From Desulfobacteraceae bacterium (lineage in GTDB: Bacteria; Desulfobacterota; DSM-4660; Desulfatiglandales; Desulfatiglandaceae), in contig JAUWMY010000159.1 in NCBI GenBank assembly GCA_030612945.1, positions 1 through 6,346 of the forward strand: a stretch of 6,346 bases of DNA, given 5' to 3'. Every line of letters starts with the position of its first letter. The first letter of the stretch is position 1. Below, in pieces: positions 1 to 6,346 of this stretch. The translations under genes and the position numbers were made by a program. The notes beneath the pieces are model-generated. The model was not told the DNA's origin and did not search any database. It worked only from the letters and a program-made list of their open reading frames with translations.

Positions 1-830
1 TCAAGGCGCATGGTGTAAGGATGCAGGACCTTTATCTGAAGGTCACCGGGAAAAATGGGCTGTTTAAGATGGACCCCTTGAAGCTCAAACTTTACGATGG
101 TGATTTATTGGCCAATGGTTCCTTCGATGCGCGCAAGGATACTCCAAAGAGCAGTATGAAACTAAATACAAAGGCGATCCAGGCTGGCCCTCTTTTAAAG
201 GACTTACTCAATAAGGATATTATCGAGGGCACTCTCCAGTCCGATGTGGCAATCACAATGGTTGGAGATGATGCTGACAGGATCAAGCGGAGCCTCAACG
301 GCAAGGGCCAATTTATTTTTGCGGATGGGGCCATCGTGGGGATCGACCTTGCGGGCATGGCGCGCAATGTGACATCCACTTTTGGTACGGCTGAGAAGGG
401 GGACAAGCGGCCACGGACTGACTTTACAGAGCTAAGCGCCCCTTTTACCATTACCAAGGGCGTTGTGAAGACATCCAATACGGCCCTTATATCTCCGTTC
501 CTGCGGGTTAAGGTTGCAGGAAAGGCGAAACTGGTCAAAGAGAAATTGGACTTTCGGGTGGAACCAAAATTTGTGGGTACCATTAAGGGACAGGGCGGCA
601 GTATGGAGCGAGCCGGACTGACGGTCCCAATATTGATAACCGGTACTTTTGACTCTCCGAAGTTTCGGCCTGATTTGAAGGGGATGCTGAAACAAGGTCT
701 CACAGAGGGTATCCTGGACACCGATGAGTTGCAAAAGCTTCTGCCAGGGAAAAGCGGGGATAAAAGTGAGTCGAAAACGCTCGAAGACACGGCAAAGGGT
801 CTTCTTAAGGGATTTAAATTAGGAGATTAA
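1..830 (+). CDS. AsmA family protein, C-terminal part (5' end outside window)
   Basis: The reading frame is open from the window edge (first full codon at 3), so the ATG at 21 is very probably internal; about 275 residues are visible, ending at TAA 828-830. The sequence matches the C-terminal region of AsmA-like proteins: a repetitive beta-rich stretch (LKLYDGDLLANGSFDAR, visible residues about 28-44), GPLLKDLL (62-69), a gly-rich strand with DGAIVGIDL (108-116), the pair SAPFTITKGVVKT (145-157) and LTVPILITGTFDSPKFRPDL near 206-225. AsmA-family proteins are inner-membrane-anchored, largely periplasmic, bridge-like proteins linked to outer-membrane assembly and phospholipid transport. The N-terminal anchor and chorein-like part would lie upstream of the window. 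The C-terminus is lysine-rich and charged. The gene is convergent with argJ, and a repeat copy starts about 10 bases after its stop. Family assignment is from remembered motif similarity; the exact subfamily is unknown. Confidence 0.85.
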   Translation, partial: KAHGVRMQDLYLKVTGKNGLFKMDPLKLKLYDGDLLANGSFDARKDTPKSSMKLNTKAIQAGPLLKDLLNKDIIEGTLQSDVAITMVGDDADRIKRSLNGKGQFIFADGAIVGIDLAGMARNVTSTFGTAEKGDKRPRTDFTELSAPFTITKGVVKTSNTALISPFLRVKVAGKAKLVKEKLDFRVEPKFVGTIKGQGGSMERAGLTVPILITGTFDSPKFRPDLKGMLKQGLTEGILDTDELQKLLPGKSGDKSESKTLEDTAKGLLKGFKLGD

Positions 831-842
831 TTAATCCCTTAA

Positions 843-866
843 ACCATCCCGCAGTAGCGGGGTGGT
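843..866 (+). other. GC-rich hairpin at outer end of left repeat, behind the AsmA stop
   Basis: ACCATCCCGC (843-852) can pair with GCGGGGTGGT (857-866) across the loop AGTA: ten pairs, one of them T·G. It lies 12 bases after the AsmA stop codon and could slow or end transcription. However, the following bases (CCCAGCGCTG) contain no T-run, so it is not a standard intrinsic terminator. In the other repeat copy the second arm has decayed. There the first arm can instead form six pairs with a downstream TGCGGG (CCCGCA 5732-5737 with TGCGGG 5764-5769 on the + strand). Confidence 0.6.
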
Positions 867-1171
867 CCCAGCGCTGCCATGCGTGTTAGATAGTGATTTG
901 TGATGCCCTATGGAATAAAGTTCAAATGACAAAATCCAAATGTCAAATCAAATCCAAAACCTCAATGTCAAAGTGTTTTCCACAACGATCAGTTACTTAT
1001 CTTTTTCCCATTGTGTATCTTCACCAGTGTAGACTGCGTTTGAATTAATGGGTGGGCATCTATTTTTTTTGCATTTGTCATTTGACATTCATTTGAAATT
1101 TGGGCTTTGACCTTTGTCATTCGAATTCATTTTATTTACATATTTGGACCGTTTTAGGGTCACCATTCAAG

Positions 1172-1190
1172 CCACCTCTTTTAGGGGTGG
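1172..1190. other. Hairpin at inner end of left repeat, behind the argJ stop
   Basis: CCACCTC (1172-1178) pairs with GGGGTGG (1184-1190) across TTTTA: seven pairs including one T·G. It lies about 15 bases downstream of the argJ stop when read on the - strand. On that strand the stem is followed by CTTGAATGG rather than a T-run, so terminator function is doubtful. The matching position in the right copy (5431-5447) keeps only a five-pair stem. Confidence 0.5.
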
Positions 1191-1205
1191 TAGTTGATTA
1201 TTTGC

Positions 1206-2396
1206 TCACGTCCTGTAACTTGCATTGATTGACACATATTCGTGGGTGAGATCGCAGGTGATAATCCGGTCCTCAAAATTGCCCTGGTGGAGATCTATGG
1301 TAATAGTGTATTCTTTCCGGACCATTATTTCGGCTGCCTTTTTTTCAGCCTCCTGACCCTTTCCCAGACCCGCTGACACAATCAGTATATCATTAACCCA
1401 TATATCAACCTTCTCCTCATCCATTACAATATCTGCCCTTCCGAGGGCAGCCATGATCCTGCCCCAGTTGGGATCCTGGCCGTAACAGGCAGTCTTGACA
1501 AGGCTGGAATTACCCACCGTCCTTGCAGCTTTCAGGGCGTCGGAGGCGCTGTAGGCGCCTTTTATCTCCATATGTATCACTTTGGTGGCACCCTCTCCGT
1601 CTCGCACGATCATTTGAGCCAGCTCACCCATGACAGTCTCCAGGCCCCGGGCAAAACCTTTGGAGTCCGCTTCTGTCAGGGCCGTGTTCCCTGCCATACC
1701 ATTGGCCATGACCAGGACCGTGTCATTGGTGCTGGTGTCTCCGTCTACCGTGATTCGATTAAATGTGGTCTCAACCGAGGAAGAAAGTACGCCGTTCAGG
1801 TCATGAGAATCGATCCGGATATCGCTTACAATAAAGCAGAGCATGGTGGCCATATTCGGCATGATCATGCCGGCGCCTTTGGCAACACCCAGAATCCTGT
1901 AAGGCCGTCCCCCGGCGTGACCCTCAAAATGGCTGATCTTGGCAAATGAATCCGTAGTCATAATTGCCCGGGCCGCCGTGGGTATTCCATCTGGGGAAAG
2001 ACGTTCAACCAGGGCGGGCAGGGCTTGTGCAATATTGTCCACATTCAGTGGTTGACCGATAACGCCTGTGGAGGCCACGAGCACCTCATCAGATCCAATA
2101 CCCAGCCTGTCCGCCACAAGTTCAGCAGTTCGGCGGGCATCATTAAACCCTGCTTTTCCGGTGCAGGCATTGGCATTTCCCGCATTGGCGATAATGGCCC
2201 GTGCCCGTCCATTTTTAGTATGTTCCCGGGTCAGGATAACAGGAGCTGCCACGACTTTGTTGGTGGTAAACACTCCTGCAACCGCCGTTTCCCTTTCTGA
2301 AAAAATAAGTGCCAAATCCAGGCCCTTGTCCTTTTTAAGGCCTGCCTTCACTGCTGAAGCCTTAAAGCCCTGAACCATATGCTCACTTTGTTGCAT
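1206..2396 (-). CDS. argJ: ArgJ: glutamate N-acetyltransferase / amino-acid acetyltransferase
   Basis: ArgJ transfers the acetyl group from N-acetylornithine to glutamate, giving ornithine and N-acetylglutamate (the recycling arginine pathway). Some family members also use acetyl-CoA and are bifunctional; the sequence does not settle which applies. The protein is full length at 396 aa from the ATG. It has ANAGNANACTG (about 70-80), the STGVIG oxyanion-hole segment (about 109-114), and the autocleavage site KGAGMIMPNMATML, with the nucleophilic Thr at residue 184. It also has DGDTSTNDT (about 218-226), DPNWGRIMAALGR (308-320) and a canonical C-terminus ending in VSINASYRT. Self-cleavage before Thr184 should yield alpha and beta chains in the cytoplasm. 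The ATG (2396-2394) overlaps the secA stop as TGATG. A GTG one codon upstream (2399) is also possible, giving a GTGA overlap. A GGGG stretch about 11 bases upstream is a weak ribosome-binding site, so coupling to secA translation is likely. Stop TGA at 1208-1206. Confidence 0.97.
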   Translation of the reverse strand: MQQSEHMVQGFKASAVKAGLKKDKGLDLALIFSERETAVAGVFTTNKVVAAPVILTREHTKNGRARAIIANAGNANACTGKAGFNDARRTAELVADRLGIGSDEVLVASTGVIGQPLNVDNIAQALPALVERLSPDGIPTAARAIMTTDSFAKISHFEGHAGGRPYRILGVAKGAGMIMPNMATMLCFIVSDIRIDSHDLNGVLSSSVETTFNRITVDGDTSTNDTVLVMANGMAGNTALTEADSKGFARGLETVMGELAQMIVRDGEGATKVIHMEIKGAYSASDALKAARTVGNSSLVKTACYGQDPNWGRIMAALGRADIVMDEEKVDIWVNDILIVSAGLGKGQEAEKKAAEIMVRKEYTITIDLHQGNFEDRIITCDLTHEYVSINASYRT

Positions 2397-5257
2397 CACT
2401 TATTAGCCCCGCAGCACTTTTTATATTTCTTCCCGCTGCCACACGGGCAGGGGGCATTTCTCCCTATCTTCTTTTCCTTGCGTCGTACCGTGACGGGCTG
2501 TGACCCGTCGCCTCCGTGGCTTAATTGTAAAGGTTTTTTCTTCTTACTCGGTATCTCATCAGGTCGTTGTCGGATCAGTTGTATCCGGAAAAGGGTGTTC
2601 AAGGTCTCCTCCCGAATCCGATCCATAAGCTCTCCAAACAGGGCAAATCCTTCCTTTTGGTACTCTTTGAGAGGATCAAGTTGTCCGTAACCCCTGAGAC
2701 CAATTCCCTCCTTCATATGTTCCATGTCCTGAAGATGGGCCACCCACTGGTTATCGATGATCTGAAGAATCACAAACCGCTCAAGCTGCTCCAGGTCTTC
2801 CTTTCCAAATAACTTTTCCTTCTGCTGGTAGGCGCTGCGGACCTGTTCTCCCACTAAATCAGTTAAATCCTCCCATTTCAAGCCGTCAAAGGCCTCTTCT
2901 CCAATATCTTCCGGGCCAATTTTTAGCCGGAATCCGAACAGCCTGGAAATATTATCCGTCAGGCTCTGGATTTCCCAGTTTTCGGAATGCTCCTTGGGAT
3001 CGATCCATTGTTCCACCAGTGCCGCAACCTTCTCATCTATCATTCCCTCGATAATCTCTCCGAGTCCATGGCCATCCAGGATGTCTTTCCGAAGAGAATA
3101 GATGATCTCCCGATGTTTGTTCATTACATCATCATATTCGAGCAAATGCTTTCTTATGTCAAAGTTGTGTCCTTCCACTTTTCTCTGGGCATTCTCAATA
3201 CCCCGGGAGATTAAGGCGTGTTCAATAGGTTCGCCCTCTTCCATGCCCAGACGCTCCATGATGGATGAAATCCTCTCAGACCCAAATATCCTTAGAAGAT
3301 CATCTTCAAGGGAAAGATAGAAGCGTGATGACCCGGGATCACCCTGCCTTCCCGAGCGGCCCCTGAGCTGGTTATCGATACGACGACTCTCGTGTCTCTC
3401 TGTACCCAGGATGTGAAGGCCTCCCAGATCTGTTACACCTTCGCCAAGGACAATGTCGGTTCCACGACCTGCCATATTGGTGGAAATAGTGACATTTTTT
3501 TCCTGCCCGGCATTGGCGATAATTTCCGCCTCCTTCTGATGATGCTTGGCGTTGAGCACGGAATGGGGAATTCCTGCCCTTACAAGCATCTTATCCAGGA
3601 TTTCCGATTTCTCAATGGAAACACTTCCCACCAGGACAGGCTGCCCCTTGTCATAGAGCTCTTTAATCTCATCAACAACGGCCTTAAATTTTTCCCTCTC
3701 AGTCTTATAAATCACATCGGAATAGTCGGTTCGGATCATCTTCTGGTTTGTGGGAATGACCGCCACATCCAGCTTATAGATATTGTTGAATTCAGCCGCC
3801 TCAGTATCGGCCGTTCCGGTCATCCCGGCGAGTTTTTCATACATCCTGAAAAAATTTTGAAATGTAACTGTCGCAAGGGTCTGATTCTCTCCTGCAACAC
3901 TCACACCCTCCTTGGCCTCCACGGCCTGGTGCAATCCGTCACTCCAGCGGCGACCCGGCATCATACGGCCTGTAAACTCATCAACAATCATTACCTGACC
4001 GTCTTTGATAACGTACTGAACATCCTTTTCAAAGAGCCAGTAAGCCTTGATAAGCTGCTGGGTCGAATGCAGGAGCTCCGATGTTCTCATGTACTGGACT
4101 TCAAGTTCCTTGAGGCGTTCAGTTTTTTCCTCGTCACTCAATTGCGCATCTTCCCGAACAGAGTGGCTGTCTGCATCTATGTCAGGTAGCAGAAAATCAC
4201 CAAGCCCACCACTCGAAAGCATCTTGATCCCTTTCTCACAGAGTTCCACTGAATTACTCCGCTCATCAATGACACAGTAAAGGGTCTGATCCAGTTCAGG
4301 TAAAAGCTTTTGTGAGCTCAGCATGCTCTCTGTCCTATCTATCTGCTTTTTCAGTGCCTGATTTTCAGCAAGAATATCCAGAAAAACAGGATTCTTGGGA
4401 TCACCCCTTTTGATCTGAAGGAGTGTTTCAATGGTCTTTTCCTGCAAGTCCCCTGACCCAAGTTCCTGCCGCGCCTCCGTCAGGAGTGAGCGGATGACCG
4501 AGGCCTGCTTTTTCTTCAAATTAATGACAAGAGGCTTGACCTCCATATAGATCTTGTTCTCACTATGCTCCACCGGGCCGCTAATAATCAACGGGGTCCT
4601 TGATTCATCAATAAGGATACTGTCGACCTCATCCACGATGGCATAATAGAAATCCCTCTGAACAAAATCGCTGAAGTCAAATTTCATGTTATCCCGGAGA
4701 TAATCAAACCCAAATTCATTATTCGTTCCATAGGTGATGTCACATTCATATGCGTTTTTCCGCTCTGAATCATCCATCCCATGGACAATTACCCCCACAG
4801 AAAGCCCCAGGGCCTTATAAATCCCTCCCATCCATTCAGCATCCCGTTGTGCCAGATAATCATTGACCGTCACCAGGTGAACTCCACGACCCGTCAGGGC
4901 GTTCAGATAAAGGGGAAGCGTCGCAGCCAGGGTCTTCCCTTCCCCTGTCTTCATTTCAGCAATCTTGCCCCGGTGAAGTACGATACCTCCGACCAACTGA
5001 ACGTCAAATGGCCGCATTCCCAGGGCCCTCACAGATGCCTCTCTCACCGCAGCAAATGCCTCCGGCAGAAGCTGGTCCAGGGTCTCGTCTCTTGATATTC
5101 GCTCTTTGAACTCGGCGGTCTTTGCCAGAAGCTCTGCGTCCGAGAGGGCCTGAACATCAGGTTCAAGACTGTTAATCTTGTCCACAAGGGGAGCCATTTG
5201 CTTCAGTTCCCGCTCATTTTTACTACCAAAAACACCTTTTATAACTTTTCCAAACAT
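2396..5257 (-). CDS. secA: SecA preprotein translocase ATPase
   Basis: SecA is the cytoplasmic motor that drives unfolded preproteins through SecYEG by ATP hydrolysis. All hallmarks are present. The N-terminus is typical (MFGKVIKGVFGSKNERELK). Walker A is MKTGEGKT (102-109) and Walker B is IVDEVDS with IDESRTP following (207-222). The preprotein-crosslinking domain runs from about 228 to 425, then VDEFTGRMMPGRRWSDG (425-441). NBD2 has NMAGRGTDI (594-602) and the arginine finger QLRGRSGRQGDPG (630-642). A helical wing and scaffold domain contains IDNQWVAHLQDMEHMKEGIGLRGY (split across 834-857). The tail is a zinc-binding SecB/ribosome-binding motif with Cys937, Cys939, Cys948 and Cys949. At 953 aa it is longer than E. 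coli SecA (901 aa), largely because of extra residues around 240-325. The ATG start is supported by AGGA at 5262-5265 on the complementary strand, four bases upstream. argJ follows with overlap. Confidence 0.99.
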   Translation of the reverse strand: MFGKVIKGVFGSKNERELKQMAPLVDKINSLEPDVQALSDAELLAKTAEFKERISRDETLDQLLPEAFAAVREASVRALGMRPFDVQLVGGIVLHRGKIAEMKTGEGKTLAATLPLYLNALTGRGVHLVTVNDYLAQRDAEWMGGIYKALGLSVGVIVHGMDDSERKNAYECDITYGTNNEFGFDYLRDNMKFDFSDFVQRDFYYAIVDEVDSILIDESRTPLIISGPVEHSENKIYMEVKPLVINLKKKQASVIRSLLTEARQELGSGDLQEKTIETLLQIKRGDPKNPVFLDILAENQALKKQIDRTESMLSSQKLLPELDQTLYCVIDERSNSVELCEKGIKMLSSGGLGDFLLPDIDADSHSVREDAQLSDEEKTERLKELEVQYMRTSELLHSTQQLIKAYWLFEKDVQYVIKDGQVMIVDEFTGRMMPGRRWSDGLHQAVEAKEGVSVAGENQTLATVTFQNFFRMYEKLAGMTGTADTEAAEFNNIYKLDVAVIPTNQKMIRTDYSDVIYKTEREKFKAVVDEIKELYDKGQPVLVGSVSIEKSEILDKMLVRAGIPHSVLNAKHHQKEAEIIANAGQEKNVTISTNMAGRGTDIVLGEGVTDLGGLHILGTERHESRRIDNQLRGRSGRQGDPGSSRFYLSLEDDLLRIFGSERISSIMERLGMEEGEPIEHALISRGIENAQRKVEGHNFDIRKHLLEYDDVMNKHREIIYSLRKDILDGHGLGEIIEGMIDEKVAALVEQWIDPKEHSENWEIQSLTDNISRLFGFRLKIGPEDIGEEAFDGLKWEDLTDLVGEQVRSAYQQKEKLFGKEDLEQLERFVILQIIDNQWVAHLQDMEHMKEGIGLRGYGQLDPLKEYQKEGFALFGELMDRIREETLNTLFRIQLIRQRPDEIPSKKKKPLQLSHGGDGSQPVTVRRKEKKIGRNAPCPCGSGKKYKKCCGANK

Positions 5258-5303
5258 GGTTTCCTGCCAAATTATTAAAATTTATTAGACATTGGTGGCC
5301 TGT

Positions 5304-5331
5304 ATCATATTACTGGATCGACAAAACCCAA
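5304..5331 (-). promoter_or_regulatory. Candidate sigma-70 promoter for secA-argJ (proximal)
   Basis: Reading the - strand, TTGGGT (5331-5326), a 16-base spacer and TATGAT (5309-5304) resemble a sigma-70 promoter with a good -10 and a weak -35. It would give a leader of about 40 bases before the secA ATG. This is pattern matching by eye in AT-rich DNA. Confidence 0.25.
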
Positions 5332-5341
5332 TGCCGCTAAT

Positions 5342-5370
5342 ATTAAAAAACTTTTACTCTCAAAAATCAA
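5342..5370 (-). promoter_or_regulatory. Candidate sigma-70 promoter for secA-argJ (distal)
   Basis: On the - strand TTGATT (5370-5365), a 17-base spacer and TTTAAT (5347-5342) match the sigma-70 boxes at 4/6 and 5/6 with ideal spacing. This gives a leader of about 75-80 bases. It lies in the unique 160 bp between secA and the right repeat copy, so secA need not depend on the repeat or on the upstream peptidase gene for transcription. Confidence 0.3.
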
Positions 5371-5419
5371 GGAATTATATGCTGATGTGTCTTTGCTGAG
5401 ACCGACAAAGGATGGGCAC

Positions 5420-5777
5420 TAGTCAACTAACACCCCTAAAAAGGGTGGCTTGAATGGTGACCCCAAAAGGGTCCAAATATATAAACACAAAGAATTTTAA
5501 TGACAAAGGTCAAAGCCCAAATTTCAAATGAATGTCAAATGACAAATGCTAAAATATATGTCCACCCACTAATTCAAACACAGCCTACACTGGTGAAGAT
5601 GCACAATGGGGAAAAAATAAATAACTGATAGTTCTGGAAAGCGTTTTGACATTGGGGCTTTGGATTTGATTTGACATTTGGATTTTGCCATTTAAACTTA
5701 ATTCCATAGGGCATCACAAATCACTATCTAACCCGCATAGCAAAGCTAGGACTAACCCCCTACTGCGGGATGGTTTA
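5420..5777 (-). repeat. Right copy of the ~360 bp inverted repeat
   Basis: On the - strand this reads as the left copy (840-1200), from TAAACCATCCCGC at 5777 to TAGTTGACTA ending at 5420. The match is near-continuous, with about 12% differences. Two stretches have no change: a 51-base block at 5499-5549 (matching 1071-1121), and a 26-base block around the word GTGATGCCC. It separates the peptidase gene from secA. Its GC-rich end lies six bases behind the peptidase stop. The internal-end hairpin is reduced to CACCC (5431-5435) with GGGTG (5443-5447). It contains no credible reading frame. A direct repeat CACTA sits at 5418-5422 and 5781-5785 on either side; this could be a target duplication, but the left copy does not support a consistent one. 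Confidence 0.9.
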
Positions 5778-5782
5778 TGTCA

Positions 5783-6346
5783 CTAATTAAGGATATATCG
5801 CTGGGGATCAACAGCAACCCTGTTCAGATGGACCTCATAGTGCAAGTGGGGTCCAGTAGATCGACCACTATTACCTACGAGGGCAATGGTTTCACCCCTC
5901 TTAACATATTGCCCCTTTTTTACCAGGGACTTTTTAAGATGGGCATATCTGGTGACCACACCATAGCCGTGACTAACGGATACTACATTTCCATATCCAC
6001 GGTCTTTATAGATTTTTGACACAATCCCATCTGCCGGGGTAACGATTGGTGCACCCATCCTGGTGGCTATATCAATTCCCCTGTGGAATTCCTTTTTGCC
6101 CGTAAAGGGAGAAGTTCGATACCCGAAACGTGAACTCAGCCATCCTTTGGTTGGCCAAATAGATGGTGTGGAGGCAAGAAGTACCTTTTGATTCTCGAGG
6201 AATTTATGAAGCTCGGTTTTATCCTTTACACAAAGCGCTATTTCACGGTCAAGGTTATCTATTTCACTGTGCATTGAACGGACGATGTCTTTATGGGTTT
6301 TGGCCATATTGTTTTGAGGCTGCAACAAGATTGGGTCAGAGCCACC
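5783..6346 (-). CDS. M23 family metallopeptidase, LytM-like, C-terminal part (5' end outside window)
   Basis: The frame stays open to the window edge, so the true start lies outside; a TTG at 6328 is not convincing as a start. About 187 residues are visible. First comes a charged, predicted helical/coiled-coil segment (to about residue 56) ending in EFLENQ-like sequence (KFLENQKVLLASTPSIWP). The M23 domain follows: GWLSSRFGYRTSPFTGKKEFHRGIDIA, with zinc ligands His88 and Asp92 (motif split across about 68-94), then SHGYGVVTRYAHL (125-137), and GPHLHYEVHL (165-174) carrying His167 and the zinc ligand His169. All catalytic and metal residues are present, so it should be an active endopeptidase cutting peptidoglycan cross-links in the periplasm. 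Missing upstream sequence probably encodes a membrane anchor and more coiled coil. The gene lies upstream of secA on the same strand, separated by a repeat copy. The stop is TAG at 5785-5783. Confidence 0.93.
   Translation of the reverse strand, partial: GGSDPILLQPQNNMAKTHKDIVRSMHSEIDNLDREIALCVKDKTELHKFLENQKVLLASTPSIWPTKGWLSSRFGYRTSPFTGKKEFHRGIDIATRMGAPIVTPADGIVSKIYKDRGYGNVVSVSHGYGVVTRYAHLKKSLVKKGQYVKRGETIALVGNSGRSTGPHLHYEVHLNRVAVDPQRYILN

Larger units (their letters stand above)
840..1200 (+). repeat. Left copy of ~360 bp dispersed inverted repeat (MITE-like, non-coding)
   Basis: This segment fills nearly the whole 375 bp gap between the AsmA-type gene and argJ. Its reverse complement recurs at 5420-5777: hand alignment gives about 40 differences over about 360 positions (roughly 88% identity), mostly C/T and G/A changes plus a 2-3 base indel in a T-run near 1062-1070. 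It starts at TAAACCATCCCGC and ends at TAGTTGATTA. It has a hairpin at each end (843-866 and 1172-1190), and two AT-rich arms with recurring TGTCA/TGACA words near 912-945 and 1071-1121. No open reading frame of useful length spans it, so it carries no transposase and would have to be non-autonomous if mobile. I do not recognise a named family. Confidence 0.9.

Noticed and set aside
92..790. 232-codon open frame on the - strand
   Set aside because: It lies wholly antisense to the well-supported AsmA-family frame, and its translation is serine/proline/arginine-rich with no recognisable family; it is a shadow frame.
843..866. Intrinsic terminator for the AsmA-family gene
   Set aside because: The stem is good but there is no T-run after it in either direction, so I list it only as a hairpin.
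905..1125. CRISPR-like or tandem array from the recurring TGTCA/TGACA words
   Set aside because: Spacing is irregular, the words are very short and there are no unique spacers of constant length; this is internal low-complexity structure of the repeat.
3392..4189. 265-codon open frame on the + strand within secA
   Set aside because: It is fully antisense to conserved SecA motor sequence, the protein shows no domain features, and codon constraint on secA explains the open frame.
5386..5410. Hairpin CTTTG...CAAAG upstream of secA as a regulatory element
   Set aside because: There are only five pairs around a ten-base loop, with nothing like a SecM-type leader peptide or riboswitch; this is within chance expectation.
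5777..6019. 80-codon + strand frame starting at the edge of the right repeat
   Set aside because: It is antisense to the M23 catalytic domain; the start codon comes from the repeat end by chance.
6326..6328. TTG as start of the M23 peptidase gene
   Set aside because: The frame continues without a stop to the window edge, encoding GGSDPI before it. The coiled-coil segment is already under way here, so this family member should have a longer N-terminus.

Overview
The window looks like chromosome from a Gram-negative, probably Desulfobacterota (deltaproteobacterial) bacterium. The evidence is an AsmA-type envelope protein and the order M23 peptidase, secA, argJ, which I recall from Geobacter-like and sulfate-reducing relatives. 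Lineage is inferred from gene content and protein style, not from a search.

Layout from left to right. The 3' part of an AsmA-family gene is on the + strand (1-830, 5' end outside the window). A non-coding gap (831-1205) is filled almost entirely by a ~360 bp repeat. Then comes a - strand block: argJ (arginine biosynthesis), whose start codon overlaps the secA stop codon, and secA (preprotein translocase ATPase, 953 aa). Upstream of secA lies a ~160 bp leader/promoter region (5258-5419), then a second copy of the same repeat in opposite orientation (5420-5777). Last is the 3' part of an M23 (LytM-like) peptidase gene on the - strand (5783-6346, 5' end outside the window).

Three of the four genes concern the cell envelope: outer-membrane or lipid homeostasis (AsmA), protein export (SecA) and peptidoglycan cleavage (M23). 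ArgJ is metabolic and appears to be translationally coupled to SecA.

The feature not explained by ordinary gene content is the pair of inverted, non-coding ~360 bp repeats that bracket secA-argJ. By hand alignment they are roughly 88% identical. They carry hairpins at their ends (best preserved in the left copy), AT-rich arms built from TGTCA/TGACA words, and one 51 bp block with no differences. In both places the same end of the repeat sits immediately behind the stop codon of a neighbouring gene. They look like a dispersed non-autonomous (MITE-like) element or a structured intergenic repeat family; I do not recognise a named family. A smaller point of interest is a SecA insertion of roughly 60 residues in the preprotein-crosslinking domain that resembles the Bacteroidetes/Chlorobi form of SecA.
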